DNA of 64,000 bases from Pseudomonas sp. PDM04 (lineage in GTDB: Bacteria; Pseudomonadota; Gammaproteobacteria; Pseudomonadales; Pseudomonadaceae): assembly GCF_014851765.1 (NCBI RefSeq), contig NZ_JACVAI010000004.1, positions 372,001 through 436,000 on the forward strand, given 5' to 3'. Both the position numbers and the translations under genes were made by a program. A model generated the notes under the pieces. That model was not told the origin of the DNA and searched no databases. It saw only the letters and a program-made list of their open reading frames with translations. Below, piece by piece: positions 55,633 to 64,000 of this stretch; position 1 is the first letter of the stretch, and each line of letters starts with the position of its first letter.

Positions 55633-57027
55633 ATGCAACATCCAGTGCGCACTGAACTCTGGGCCATCCTGCGGCTGGCGGGGCCGTTGATTGCTTCGCA
55701 GTTGGCGCACATGCTGATGGTCCTTACCGACACCCTGATGATGGCGCGCCTGAGCCCCGAAGCGCTGGCCGGCGGCGGGCTCGGGGCGGCGACTTACTCA
55801 TTTGTTTCGATTTTTTGCATCGGCGTGATTGCGGCGGTGGGCACGCTGGTGGCGATCCGTCACGGTGCCGGCGACATTCCCGGCGCGGCGCGGCTGACCC
55901 AGGCCGGGTTGTGGCTGGCCTGGTTGATGGCCCTGGTGGCCGCGCTGCTGTTGTGGAACATCGAACCGGTCCTGCTGCTGTTCGGCCAGACCGAGAGCAA
56001 CGTGCAGGCAGCCGGGCAATTCCTGCTGATCCTGCCGTTCGCCCTGCCCGGCTACCTGAGCTTCATGGCCCTGCGTGGTTTCACCAGCGCCATTGGCCGG
56101 CCAACACCGGTGATGGTCATCAGCCTGGGCGGCACCGTGGCCAACTTCGTGCTCAACTACGCGTTGATCACGGGCATGTTCGGGCTGCCGAAACTGGGCC
56201 TGGTGGGCATCGGCCTGGTCACCGCGATTGTCGCCAATCTCATGGCACTGGCGCTGGCGTGGCACATCCGGCGGCACCCGGCCTACGACGCCTATCCATT
56301 GCGCCAGGGGCTGTCACGGCCCAACCGCCAGTATCTGAAAGAGATGTGGCGCCTGGGCCTGCCGATTGGCGGCACCTATGCGGTGGAGGTCGGGCTGTTC
56401 GCGTTCGCGGCGCTGTGCATGGGCACCATGGGCAGTACGCAACTGGGCGCGCACCAGATCGCGCTGCAGATCGTCTCGGTGGCATTCATGATTCCGGCGG
56501 GGCTGTCCTACGCGATCACCATGCGCATCGGCCAGCATTACGGCGCCGGTCAACTGCAGGATGCACGGATGTCCGGACGGGTCGGCATCGCCTTCGGGGC
56601 CGCAGCGATGCTGGGCTTCGCGATGGTCTTCTGGCTGTTGCCGAACCCGTTGATCGGACTGTTCCTGGACCACAATGACCCGGCCTTCCGCCCGGTGATC
56701 GAATTGGCGGTGAGCCTGTTGGCAGTCGCCGCCTGGTTCGAATTGTTCGACGGCACGCAAACCATCGCCATGGGCTGCATTCGCGGGCTCAAGGACGCCA
56801 AGACCACGTTCCTGGTCGGCCTGGGTTGCTACTGGCTGATTGGCGCGCCCGCGGCCTGGTGGATGGCGTTCCATTTGAACTGGGGGCCGACGGGCGTCTG
56901 GTGGGGTTTGGCCCTGGGCCTGGCATGCGCAGCGGTGAGCCTGACCCTGGCATTCGAGTGGAAGATGCAGCGGATGATCCGGCGGGAGTCTTCAACACGG
57001 CGTTTTGCAATCGCCCAACCGGACTGA
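55633..57027 (+). CDS. MATE-family multidrug/sodium exporter (NorM-like)
   Basis: The protein has 464 residues with twelve membrane helices in two halves; blocks include LAGPLIASQLAHMLMVLTDTLMMA, and LGLPIGGTYAVEVGLFAFAAL starting the second half. It expels cationic drugs or metabolites in exchange for sodium or protons. Two starts are possible: ATG at 55627 or 55633; the latter gives MQHPVRTELW and is preferred. The ribosome site is weak. It is divergent from the LysR gene. Confidence 0.9.
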   Translation: MQHPVRTELWAILRLAGPLIASQLAHMLMVLTDTLMMARLSPEALAGGGLGAATYSFVSIFCIGVIAAVGTLVAIRHGAGDIPGAARLTQAGLWLAWLMALVAALLLWNIEPVLLLFGQTESNVQAAGQFLLILPFALPGYLSFMALRGFTSAIGRPTPVMVISLGGTVANFVLNYALITGMFGLPKLGLVGIGLVTAIVANLMALALAWHIRRHPAYDAYPLRQGLSRPNRQYLKEMWRLGLPIGGTYAVEVGLFAFAALCMGTMGSTQLGAHQIALQIVSVAFMIPAGLSYAITMRIGQHYGAGQLQDARMSGRVGIAFGAAAMLGFAMVFWLLPNPLIGLFLDHNDPAFRPVIELAVSLLAVAAWFELFDGTQTIAMGCIRGLKDAKTTFLVGLGCYWLIGAPAAWWMAFHLNWGPTGVWWGLALGLACAAVSLTLAFEWKMQRMIRRESSTRRFAIAQPD

Positions 57028-57073
57028 AATCCATTGGGGAAGCGAGCCTGCCCGCCCCACCTTTGTCCTGTGA

Positions 57074-58747
57074 TCAGACGACCACTTCCAGCGCCGGCTG
57101 CTGGTTGCTGCCAAACATCAAGTAATCCACCAGCTCCGCCAACGGCAACGGCTTGCTGATCAGGTAGCCCTGCACCTGGTCGCAGCCGAAGCCTCGCAAC
57201 AGGTCCAGCTGCTCCGGCGTTTCCACCCCTTCGGCGACCACTTCGAGATTGAGGTTATGCGCCAGGTTGATCATCGCGTGGACCAGTTTGCGGTTCTCCT
57301 CGCGCTCTTCCATACCGCCGACAAAGCTCTTGTCGACCTTCAACAGGGCGATCGGCAGGCTGTTGAGGTGCACGAAGGATGAGAACCCGGTGCCGAAATC
57401 GTCCAGCGAGAAACGCACGCCGAGGCGCCCGAGGGCATCCATGGTCTGTTGCACCAGATCGCTGCGCCGCATGACCGCCGTTTCCGTCAGTTCGAACTCC
57501 AGCCATTGCGCCTCGACGCCACGCTCGGCAATCAACCGGCTCAGGGTCGACAGCAACTGGCTGTCCTGGAACTGCCGGAACGACAGGTTGATCGCCATGT
57601 GCAGCGCCGGCAAGCCGCGTTCACGCAACACCTGCATGTCGCGCAACGCCCGGGAGATCACCCAGTAACCGAGCGGCACGATCAGGCCGCTCTGCTCGGC
57701 CAGCGGCACGAATTCGCTCGGTGGCAACAGGCCGCGCTCGGAGTGTCGCCAGCGCACCAGGGCTTCGAGGCCGACGATCTGCCCGTCCTCGAGGTTCAGG
57801 CGTGGCTGGTAATGCAACTCCAGCTCATCGCGGCGCAACGCCCGACGCAGCTCGCTTTCAAGGTCGGCCATGCTGCGGGCATTGCGGTTGATGCGTTCGT
57901 TGAAGATGTGAAAGGTGCAGCCCTGGGTGCTCTTGGCCTGCTGCATGGCGATGTGTGCGTGCCACATCAGCGGATCGGCGCCGGCCTGGGCACGGGCGTG
58001 GGCGATGCCCAGGCTGGAGCCGATCAACAGGCTCTCGCCGTCGACCCAGTAGGGTTCGGCCAGCGCTTCGGTGATGCGTTCGGCCATCCACTCGGCGCGT
58101 TGCGGTGCGCGGCGGGTGTCGATCAGCAGGGCGAATTCATCGCTGCCCAGCCGCGCCAGCTGATCGCCGGCTTCCAGCTGGCTTTTCAGGCGTGCGACCA
58201 CTTGCAGGATCAGGCGGTCGCCGGCCTGATGGCCAAGGGCATCGTTGGCGTGGCGGAAGTTGTCGAGGTCAAGGTGACCGAGGGCCAGGCCCCGGCCTTC
58301 GTTTTCCGCCAGCCGCGCGGCCAGCAGGGTCTGGAAGCCCTGGCGGTTGGCAATGCCGGTCAACGGGTCCTGCTCGGCCAGGCGCTGCAAGGTGTTTTCC
58401 AGCAGACCACGCTCGCGTACATGCCGCAGGCAGCGACGCAACATGCCCGCGTCGAGATGATCGCGCACCAACCAGTCGCTCACGCCATCGGGCGGCAGTT
58501 GCGGCTCCTGTTCGAGCAGCAACACCGTCGGCAAATTGCACCGGCCCGGCGCGGGTTGAAGGGCCGGGACCGTCAACAACACCGCGCTGCGGTTGTCATC
58601 GAACAGAGTGCTGACCGATTCCCAGCTCGGAGCGCTGATGAGCACGGCCGAGCTCCCCATCGGAGCCAGACACTCGCGCAACAACGCTGCCCACGCTGGC
58701 TCTTCAGCCAGTAGCAGCAAACGCAAGGGTTCGACAGGCGTAGACAA
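57074..58747 (-). CDS. GGDEF-EAL protein with pseudo-receiver, likely c-di-GMP phosphodiesterase
   Basis: The protein has 557 residues. Residues 1-115 resemble a receiver domain but lack its acidic pocket and phospho-acceptor Asp (LLLAEEP, then VLLTVPA). Residues 120-285 form a GGDEF domain with the altered site GSDEF (201-205) and no RxxD inhibitory site (EAGD instead). The EAL domain (about 300-545) is intact: E328 in GLEALVRW, N386, E419, D448 and D449 in DDFGTGF, K469 and E505. It most likely degrades c-di-GMP; the GGDEF part may bind GTP only. Confidence 0.9.
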   Translation of the reverse strand: MSTPVEPLRLLLLAEEPAWAALLRECLAPMGSSAVLISAPSWESVSTLFDDNRSAVLLTVPALQPAPGRCNLPTVLLLEQEPQLPPDGVSDWLVRDHLDAGMLRRCLRHVRERGLLENTLQRLAEQDPLTGIANRQGFQTLLAARLAENEGRGLALGHLDLDNFRHANDALGHQAGDRLILQVVARLKSQLEAGDQLARLGSDEFALLIDTRRAPQRAEWMAERITEALAEPYWVDGESLLIGSSLGIAHARAQAGADPLMWHAHIAMQQAKSTQGCTFHIFNERINRNARSMADLESELRRALRRDELELHYQPRLNLEDGQIVGLEALVRWRHSERGLLPPSEFVPLAEQSGLIVPLGYWVISRALRDMQVLRERGLPALHMAINLSFRQFQDSQLLSTLSRLIAERGVEAQWLEFELTETAVMRRSDLVQQTMDALGRLGVRFSLDDFGTGFSSFVHLNSLPIALLKVDKSFVGGMEEREENRKLVHAMINLAHNLNLEVVAEGVETPEQLDLLRGFGCDQVQGYLISKPLPLAELVDYLMFGSNQQPALEVVV

Positions 58748-59011
58748 GCTAGCTCCCTAGACTCTGCAATGATGAGGCGGCTGGCATTATGCCGTGCTGA
58801 TAACCAATGACCAAATGGCATCCATTATCAGACGAGGTCCTTGTATCCGGAATTACGTACATTAGACGTAAATTCTCCGCGCATCCTGCGTGAAAGTATC
58901 AAAACCGGCAAATATGAATCGCGTGTTGCGTCACAAGTCGGAGAGAGCAGCACAATTCTCTGAGCCTGTTAAAATGCCGGCCCATTTCTTGACTGACTCC
59001 TGAATTCATCT

Positions 59012-61021
59012 ATGTCCCGACTCAATCCCCGGCAGCAGGAAGCCGTGAGCTACGTCGGCGGCCCTCTTTTGGTGCTCGCCGGTGCTGGCTCCGGCAAGAC
59101 CAGTGTAATCACGCGCAAGATCGCGCACCTGATCCAGAACTGCGGCATTCGCGCGCAGTACATCGTCGCCATGACGTTTACCAACAAGGCCGCGCGCGAG
59201 ATGAAGGAGCGGGTCGGCACCCTGCTGCGTGCCGGTGAAGGCCGGGGCCTGACGGTGTGCACGTTCCACAACCTGGGACTGAACATCATCCGCAAGGAAC
59301 ACGTGCGGCTGGGCTACAAACCGGGCTTCTCGATCTTCGACGAGACCGACGTCAAGGCCCTGATGACGGACATCATGCAGAAGGAATACGCGGGCGACGA
59401 CGGCGTCGACGAGATCAAGAACATGATCGGCGCCTGGAAAAACGACCTGATCCTGCCGGCCGTGGCCCTGGAAAACGCGCGCAACCCCAAGGAACAGACC
59501 GCCGCCATCGTCTACACCCACTACCAGCGCACGCTCAAGGCGTTCAACGCGGTGGACTTCGACGACCTGATCCTGCTGCCGGTGAAGCTGTTCGAAGAGC
59601 ACGCCGACATTCTGGAAAAATGGCAGAACAAGGTGCGCTACCTGCTGGTGGACGAATACCAGGACACCAACGCCAGCCAGTACCTGCTGGTGAAAATGCT
59701 CATCGGCAAGCGCAACCAGTTCACGGTGGTGGGCGACGACGACCAGTCGATCTACGCCTGGCGTGGTGCGCGGCCGGAAAACCTGATGCTGCTCAAGGAC
59801 GACTATCCGTCCTTGAAAGTGGTGATGCTGGAGCAGAACTACCGCTCCACCAGCCGCATTCTGCGCTGCGCCAACGTGCTGATCTCGAACAACCCGCACG
59901 AATTCGAGAAGCAGCTGTGGAGCGAGATGGGCCACGGCGACGAGATCCGCGTGATCCGCTGCCGCAACGAAGACGCCGAAGCCGAACGCGTGGCCATGGA
60001 AATCCTCAGCCTGCATTTGCGCACCGACCGGCCCTACAGCGATTTCGCGATCCTGTATCGCGGTAACTATCAGGCCAAGCTGATCGAGTTGAAGCTGCAG
60101 CACCATCAGGTGCCGTATCGCCTGTCCGGCGGCAACAGCTTTTTCGGACGCCAGGAAGTGAAAGACCTGATGGCCTACTTCCGTCTGATCGTGAACCCGG
60201 ACGACGACAACGCCTTCCTGCGGGTGATCAACGTCCCACGCCGGGAAATCGGTTCGACCACCCTGGAAAAGCTGGGCAACTACGCCACCGAACGCAAGAT
60301 CTCGATGTACGCCGCCACCGACGAGATCGGCCTGGGCGAGCACCTGGACAGCCGCTTCACCGATCGCCTGTCGCGCTTCAAGCGTTTCATGGACAAGGTC
60401 CGCGAACAGTGCGCCGGCGAAGACCCGATCTCGGCGCTGCGCAGCATGGTCATGGACATCGACTACGAGAACTGGCTGCGCACCAACAGCTCCAGCGACA
60501 AGGCCGCCGATTACCGAATGGGTAACGTGTGGTTCCTGATCGAAGCCTTGAAGAACACCCTGGAAAAGGACGAAGACGGCGAAATGACCGTCGAAGACGC
60601 CATTGGCAAACTCGTCCTGCGCGACATGCTGGAGCGTCAGCAGGAAGAGGAAGACGGTGCCGAGGGCGTGCAGATGATGACCTTGCATGCCTCCAAGGGC
60701 CTGGAATTCCCCTACGTGTTCATCATGGGCATGGAAGAGGAAATCCTCCCGCACCGCTCCAGCATCGAAGCCGACACCATCGAAGAGGAGCGGCGCCTGG
60801 CCTACGTAGGGATTACCCGCGCGCGCCAGACGCTGGCGTTCACCTTCGCCGCCAAGCGCAAGCAGTACGGCGAGATCATCGATTGCGCACCGAGCCGCTT
60901 CCTCGACGAGCTGCCACCGGACGACCTGGCCTGGGAAGGCAACGACGACACCCCGACCGAAGTCAAAGCCGTTCGCGGCAATAGCGCATTGGCGGATATA
61001 CGCGCGATGTTAAAGCGCTAG
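59012..61021 (+). CDS. rep: ATP-dependent DNA helicase Rep
   Basis: The protein has 669 residues, a UvrD/Rep superfamily 1 helicase. Motif I is VLAGAGSGKTSVITRK, motif II is YLLVDEYQDTN, motif III GDDDQSIYAWRGA, motif IV LEQNYRSTSRIL, motif V MTLHASKGLEFPYVFI and motif VI VGITRARQTL. It moves 3' to 5' and clears protein roadblocks ahead of replication forks. TAAAAT upstream near 58970 may be part of its promoter. Confidence 0.97.
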   Translation: MSRLNPRQQEAVSYVGGPLLVLAGAGSGKTSVITRKIAHLIQNCGIRAQYIVAMTFTNKAAREMKERVGTLLRAGEGRGLTVCTFHNLGLNIIRKEHVRLGYKPGFSIFDETDVKALMTDIMQKEYAGDDGVDEIKNMIGAWKNDLILPAVALENARNPKEQTAAIVYTHYQRTLKAFNAVDFDDLILLPVKLFEEHADILEKWQNKVRYLLVDEYQDTNASQYLLVKMLIGKRNQFTVVGDDDQSIYAWRGARPENLMLLKDDYPSLKVVMLEQNYRSTSRILRCANVLISNNPHEFEKQLWSEMGHGDEIRVIRCRNEDAEAERVAMEILSLHLRTDRPYSDFAILYRGNYQAKLIELKLQHHQVPYRLSGGNSFFGRQEVKDLMAYFRLIVNPDDDNAFLRVINVPRREIGSTTLEKLGNYATERKISMYAATDEIGLGEHLDSRFTDRLSRFKRFMDKVREQCAGEDPISALRSMVMDIDYENWLRTNSSSDKAADYRMGNVWFLIEALKNTLEKDEDGEMTVEDAIGKLVLRDMLERQQEEEDGAEGVQMMTLHASKGLEFPYVFIMGMEEEILPHRSSIEADTIEEERRLAYVGITRARQTLAFTFAAKRKQYGEIIDCAPSRFLDELPPDDLAWEGNDDTPTEVKAVRGNSALADIRAMLKR

Positions 61022-61052
61022 AATTGACCACTTTTACTTAGACCCGGCATTT

Positions 61053-61191
61053 CCAGGCGCTGTGAAAACGTAGCGAGCGAGATAGGACAAGGCAAAAACA
61101 GCGACGAAGCGGAGTTTGCTGGCTGCAAATGAGCATTCCGAGCCTGTTTTAACGCAGGATTATCGAGCGCAGTCGTTTTCACAGTGCCTGG
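61053..61191. repeat. MITE-like palindromic element
   Basis: The element is 139 bases with terminal inverted repeats CCAGGCGCTGTGAAAACG (61053-61070) and CGTTTTCACAGTGCCTGG (61174-61191), which match at 17 of 18 positions. The inner parts are also partly palindromic. It encodes nothing. I recall similar sequences scattered in Pseudomonas genomes as non-autonomous repeats, but cannot confirm the family here. Confidence 0.7.
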
Positions 61192-61212
61192 ACGCCAATT
61201 GAGGACAGCTTC

Positions 61213-61785
61213 ATGGAAGCCCTGCACAAAAAAATCCGCGAAGAAGGCATCGTGCTTTCCGACCAGGTCCTGAAAGTCGACGCCTTTCTGAACCACCAGA
61301 TCGACCCGGTCCTGATGAAGCAGATCGGCGATGAGTTTGCCGCGCTGTTCAAGGATTCGGGCATCACCAAGATCGTCACGATCGAAGCTTCGGGCATCGC
61401 CCCGGCGATCATGACCGGCCTGAACCTGGGCGTACCGGTGATTTTTGCGCGCAAGCACCAGTCCCTGACCCTGACCGAAAACCTGTTGTCGGCGACCGTG
61501 TACTCGTTCACCAAGCAGACCGAAAGCACCGTGGCGATCTCCCCGCGCCACCTGACCAGCAGCGACCGCGTGCTGATCATCGATGACTTCCTGGCCAACG
61601 GCAAAGCGTCCCAGGCACTGATCTCGATCATCAAGCAGGCCGGCGCCACCGTGGCAGGCCTGGGCATCGTGATCGAGAAGTCGTTCCAGGGCGGCCGCGC
61701 CGAGCTGGATGCGCAGGGTTATCGGGTTGAGTCGCTGGCGCGGGTGCAGTCGCTGGCGGGCGGTGAAGTGACCTTCATCGACTAA
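61213..61785 (+). CDS. xpt: Xanthine phosphoribosyltransferase
   Basis: The protein has 190 residues with the phosphoribosyl site VLIIDDFLANGKASQAL and GLGIVIEKSFQGGR. It begins MEALHKKIREEGIVLS. It salvages xanthine to XMP. A MITE-like repeat, not a purine riboswitch, occupies the region upstream. Confidence 0.95.
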   Translation: MEALHKKIREEGIVLSDQVLKVDAFLNHQIDPVLMKQIGDEFAALFKDSGITKIVTIEASGIAPAIMTGLNLGVPVIFARKHQSLTLTENLLSATVYSFTKQTESTVAISPRHLTSSDRVLIIDDFLANGKASQALISIIKQAGATVAGLGIVIEKSFQGGRAELDAQGYRVESLARVQSLAGGEVTFID

Positions 61786-61808
61786 CCCGGCAACACCGCT
61801 GTCCCCCT

Positions 61809-61895
61809 GTGGGAGCGAGCCTGCTCGCGATTGCGTAAATCAGTCCATGTTTTCATCGACTGAAACACCGCCTTCGCGAGCGGGCTCGCTCCCAC
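61809..61895. repeat. REPIN (inverted REP pair)
   Basis: GTGGGAGCGAGCCTGCTCGCGAT (61809-61831) faces TTCGCGAGCGGGCTCGCTCCCAC (61873-61895), with a 41-base loop. It lies between convergent xpt and the acetyl-CoA hydrolase gene. Confidence 0.9.
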
Positions 61896-61914
61896 AGTCG
61901 TTTGGCGGTCGCCG

Positions 61915-63837
61915 TTATTGTGCGGTGGCCTTCAGCCCCGTGAGCAACAACCGCTGAAACAGCTCCTCTTTCAGTCCTTCCGGATTCGTCAGCTGCATGC
62001 GCTGCAGATGCTGCGGATAGTGCGAGGCGTCGGGCGCATCCAGCGCAGCCTTGCCCAACTCCAGGATCTCCGTGAGTTTGAACTTGCTCTTCAGCCAGTT
62101 CAGCGCCCGCAACAGGTCCTGCTCTTCAGCCGTGAAATCGCAGCCCAGCGGATACTCCGGAAACAACCGGGGATGCCGAGCCTGAATCGCCTGCAAACGC
62201 TCCGGGGTGTTGTCGGCGAAACGCGGATCGAGGCGGAAGGTTTTTGGCAATTTGCCGGCATCCTGCGCCTGCTTGATCAGCCCGGGCTGGAACCGTGAGT
62301 CACTGATGCTCAACAAGGCCTCGATCACCGCCGCGTCGGTCTGGCCGCGCAAATCGGCAATGCCATACTCGGTGACCACGATGTCCCGCAGGTGCCGCGG
62401 GATCGTGCAATGGCCGTATTCCCAGACGATATTGGAACTGACTTCGCCGCCCGCTTCACGCCAGCTGCGCAGCAGCAGAATCGAGCGCGCACCCTCCAGC
62501 GCATGGCCTTGGGCGACAAAGTTGTATTGCCCGCCGACGCCACTGAGCACCCGCCCGTCTTCGAGCTGATCGGCCACGCCGGCGCCGAGCAGGGTCATGG
62601 TGAACACGGTGTTGATGAAGCGCGCATCGAGACGCTGCAAGCGCTTGAGCTCTTCCTGACCGTACAGCTCGTTGATGTAGCTGATGCGGGTCATGTTGAA
62701 CTCGAGTCGCTTGCCCTGAGGCAACTCGCGCAGACGGTGGTAGAAACTGAGCGGGCCGAGAAAGAACCCGCCATGCACGCATATGCCGTCGGTTTGCGCC
62801 GCTTCATCGAGTGTGCCGGCATTCGCCTGCTGCTGAGTTGGCACATCCGGATAGACCTTGCGCCGCACGATACCCGCATCAGCGAGCACCAGCAGGCCGT
62901 TGACGAACATTTCGCTGCAGCCATAGAGGCCCTTGGCGAAGGGTTCGAGGCCACCCTCGCGCTTGATCAGTTGCGCCCACTGGCTGAGATTCACATCCTC
63001 CAGCAACGCCTTGTAGCCCTCGTTATCCGCCTGCCGCGCCAGCAACGCCGCGGTGAGCGCGTCACCCATGGCGCCGATGCCGATCTGCAAGGTCCCGCCA
63101 TCGCGCACCAGGGTGCTGGCGTGCAGGCCGATCAAGTGATCCTGAAGACCCACCGGCATGTTGGGCGTGGAGAACAGCGTGGAGTTGTCTTTCTCGTCGA
63201 TCAGCAGGTCGAATGCGTCGATGCCGACCTCGGCGTCGCCGGGCATGTAGGGCAAGTCGCTGTGCACCTGACCCACCAGCAACACGGTTTCCCCCGCGGC
63301 CCGGCGCTTGGCGATCATCGGCAACAGGTCGAGGGTGATGTCCGGGTTGCAGCTCAGGCTCAGGCGATCAGGGTGTTCGCCATGGCTGGCGAGCAACTGC
63401 GCCACCAGGTTCAAACCGGCGGCGTTGATGTCCCGCGCGGCATGGCTGTAGTTGCTGCTCACGTAATCCTGCTGGGCCGTCTCACTGTGCAACAGGCTGC
63501 CGGGCTGCATGAAAAACTGCTGGACGCGAATGTTGGGGGGCAGGTTGTCCTTGCGCAGCCCCGCGAGAAAGTCCAGTTCCGGGTAGTCACCGAATACCCG
63601 CTCGATGAAGGGCTCAAGGAAGCGTTTCTGCAAACCGTCGCCCAGTGCAGGCCTGCCCAGACAGAGCGCGGTGTAGATCGTCAGCTGCCGCTCGGGCAAT
63701 TGCGCGACCCGTTGGTACAGCGCGTTGACGAAAGGGTTGGGTTTGCCCAGCCCCAGCGGCAGGCCCATGTGGATATGGGCCGGCAAACGTGCCAACACCT
63801 CATCGACCGCTTGCTCGATAGAACACAGCTGCACCAT
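61915..63837 (-). CDS. Acetyl-CoA hydrolase/transferase family protein
   Basis: The protein has 640 residues of the CoA-transferase family. Conserved parts include LPAHIHMGLPLGLGKPNPFVNAL at the N-terminus, LQIGIGAMGDALTAALL near the CoA site and ADLRGQTDAAVIEAL at the C-terminus. It hydrolyses acetyl-CoA or moves CoA between acids; which, is not decided by sequence. AGGGAGGAT before the ATG at 63837 supports that start. It is longer than typical (about 500) because of an additional C-terminal segment of some 90 residues. Confidence 0.88.
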   Translation of the reverse strand: MVQLCSIEQAVDEVLARLPAHIHMGLPLGLGKPNPFVNALYQRVAQLPERQLTIYTALCLGRPALGDGLQKRFLEPFIERVFGDYPELDFLAGLRKDNLPPNIRVQQFFMQPGSLLHSETAQQDYVSSNYSHAARDINAAGLNLVAQLLASHGEHPDRLSLSCNPDITLDLLPMIAKRRAAGETVLLVGQVHSDLPYMPGDAEVGIDAFDLLIDEKDNSTLFSTPNMPVGLQDHLIGLHASTLVRDGGTLQIGIGAMGDALTAALLARQADNEGYKALLEDVNLSQWAQLIKREGGLEPFAKGLYGCSEMFVNGLLVLADAGIVRRKVYPDVPTQQQANAGTLDEAAQTDGICVHGGFFLGPLSFYHRLRELPQGKRLEFNMTRISYINELYGQEELKRLQRLDARFINTVFTMTLLGAGVADQLEDGRVLSGVGGQYNFVAQGHALEGARSILLLRSWREAGGEVSSNIVWEYGHCTIPRHLRDIVVTEYGIADLRGQTDAAVIEALLSISDSRFQPGLIKQAQDAGKLPKTFRLDPRFADNTPERLQAIQARHPRLFPEYPLGCDFTAEEQDLLRALNWLKSKFKLTEILELGKAALDAPDASHYPQHLQRMQLTNPEGLKEELFQRLLLTGLKATAQ

Positions 63838-63956
63838 CTGATCCTCCCTTGGCGATTGGGCTTGGACCGAGCTTGCCGGGTCTTGGTTGCATTGAACAGC
63901 CCTGACCCGCCTGTGCGGGTACAAGCGCTCCTGCACGGGCGGTGTTGCAGCAGGCA

Positions 63957-63985
63957 CAAAAAAGCCGCTCGAAAGCGGCTTTTTG
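63957..63985. terminator. Terminator at right edge
   Basis: AAAAAGCCGCT and AGCGGCTTTTT pair around CGAA, flanked by A and T runs. It lies upstream of the acetyl-CoA hydrolase gene, so it most likely ends a gene outside the window. Confidence 0.8.
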
Positions 63986-64000
63986 CGCAAGAGACAGCCG

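Noticed and set aside
61022..61212. Purine riboswitch before xpt
   Set aside because: The region is occupied by the inverted-repeat element; no conserved purine aptamer core or terminator is visible.

Overview
The window is a chromosomal segment of a Pseudomonas, most likely of the P. fluorescens group. It is GC-rich, densely coding and has no plasmid, phage or IS genes. The gene order (ubiD-rho-trxA, ppx/ppk-hemB, algP-algQ-dsbB-hemYXDC-algR, argH, cyaA-rnk-cyaY-lptM-lysA-dapF-xerC, sutA-amtB-glnK, yifB, rep-xpt) is the conserved Pseudomonas core near the replication origin. Copies of the fluorescens-type REP sequence (core GCGAGCAGGCTCGC) lie between genes. Assignments rest on reading the translated proteins; no database search was run.

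Layout. 1-4.2 kb: start of ubiD, a membrane O-acyltransferase, rho and trxA, all on the minus strand. 4.3-8.1 kb: an accessory cassette of an FCD-type GntR regulator divergent from a polar amino acid ABC transporter. 8.4-13.2 kb: polyphosphate metabolism (ppx against ppk) with hemB. 13.4-18.6 kb: DedA, a fatty acid hydroxylase family protein, ElbB, a DUF188 protein and a cytochrome c/FTR1 iron permease. 18.9-22 kb: a four-gene envelope operon (COG3014 lipoprotein, YcfL-like, LpoB-like, CsgG/LpoB-like). 22.1-25.4 kb: LysE exporter, MscS channel, ABC-F ATPase. 25.4-34.7 kb: the alg/hem regulatory block, with AlgP, FKBP isomerase, AlgQ, DsbB, HemY, HemX, HemD, HemC, AlgR and what looks like only the C-terminal remnant of the AlgZ/FimS kinase. 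35-41.4 kb: argH, a glutathione transferase, two small proteins, cyaA and rnk. 41.6-47 kb: cyaY with a DUF1289 gene, divergent from the lptM-lysA-dapF-DUF484-xerC-HAD operon. 47-50.3 kb: sutA, a YjbQ protein and glnK-amtB with a recognisable sigma-54 promoter and NtrC site. 50.3-64 kb: ubiK, yifB, a chemoreceptor, a LysR regulator divergent from a MATE exporter, a GGDEF-EAL protein, rep, a 139-bp MITE-like palindrome, xpt and an acetyl-CoA hydrolase/transferase.

How genes work together: hemB, hemC, hemD, hemX and hemY cover early tetrapyrrole synthesis and associated membrane functions; AlgR, AlgQ and AlgP are global regulators historically tied to alginate; CyaA makes cAMP; GlnK and AmtB form the ammonium uptake pair; lysA and dapF share the diaminopimelate branch. 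No overtly new multi-gene system (CRISPR, toxin island, biosynthetic cluster) is visible. The most notable points are the apparent loss of AlgZ beside an intact AlgR, the MITE-like element before xpt, the envelope lipoprotein operon, and the degenerate receiver/GGDEF halves of the EAL protein.
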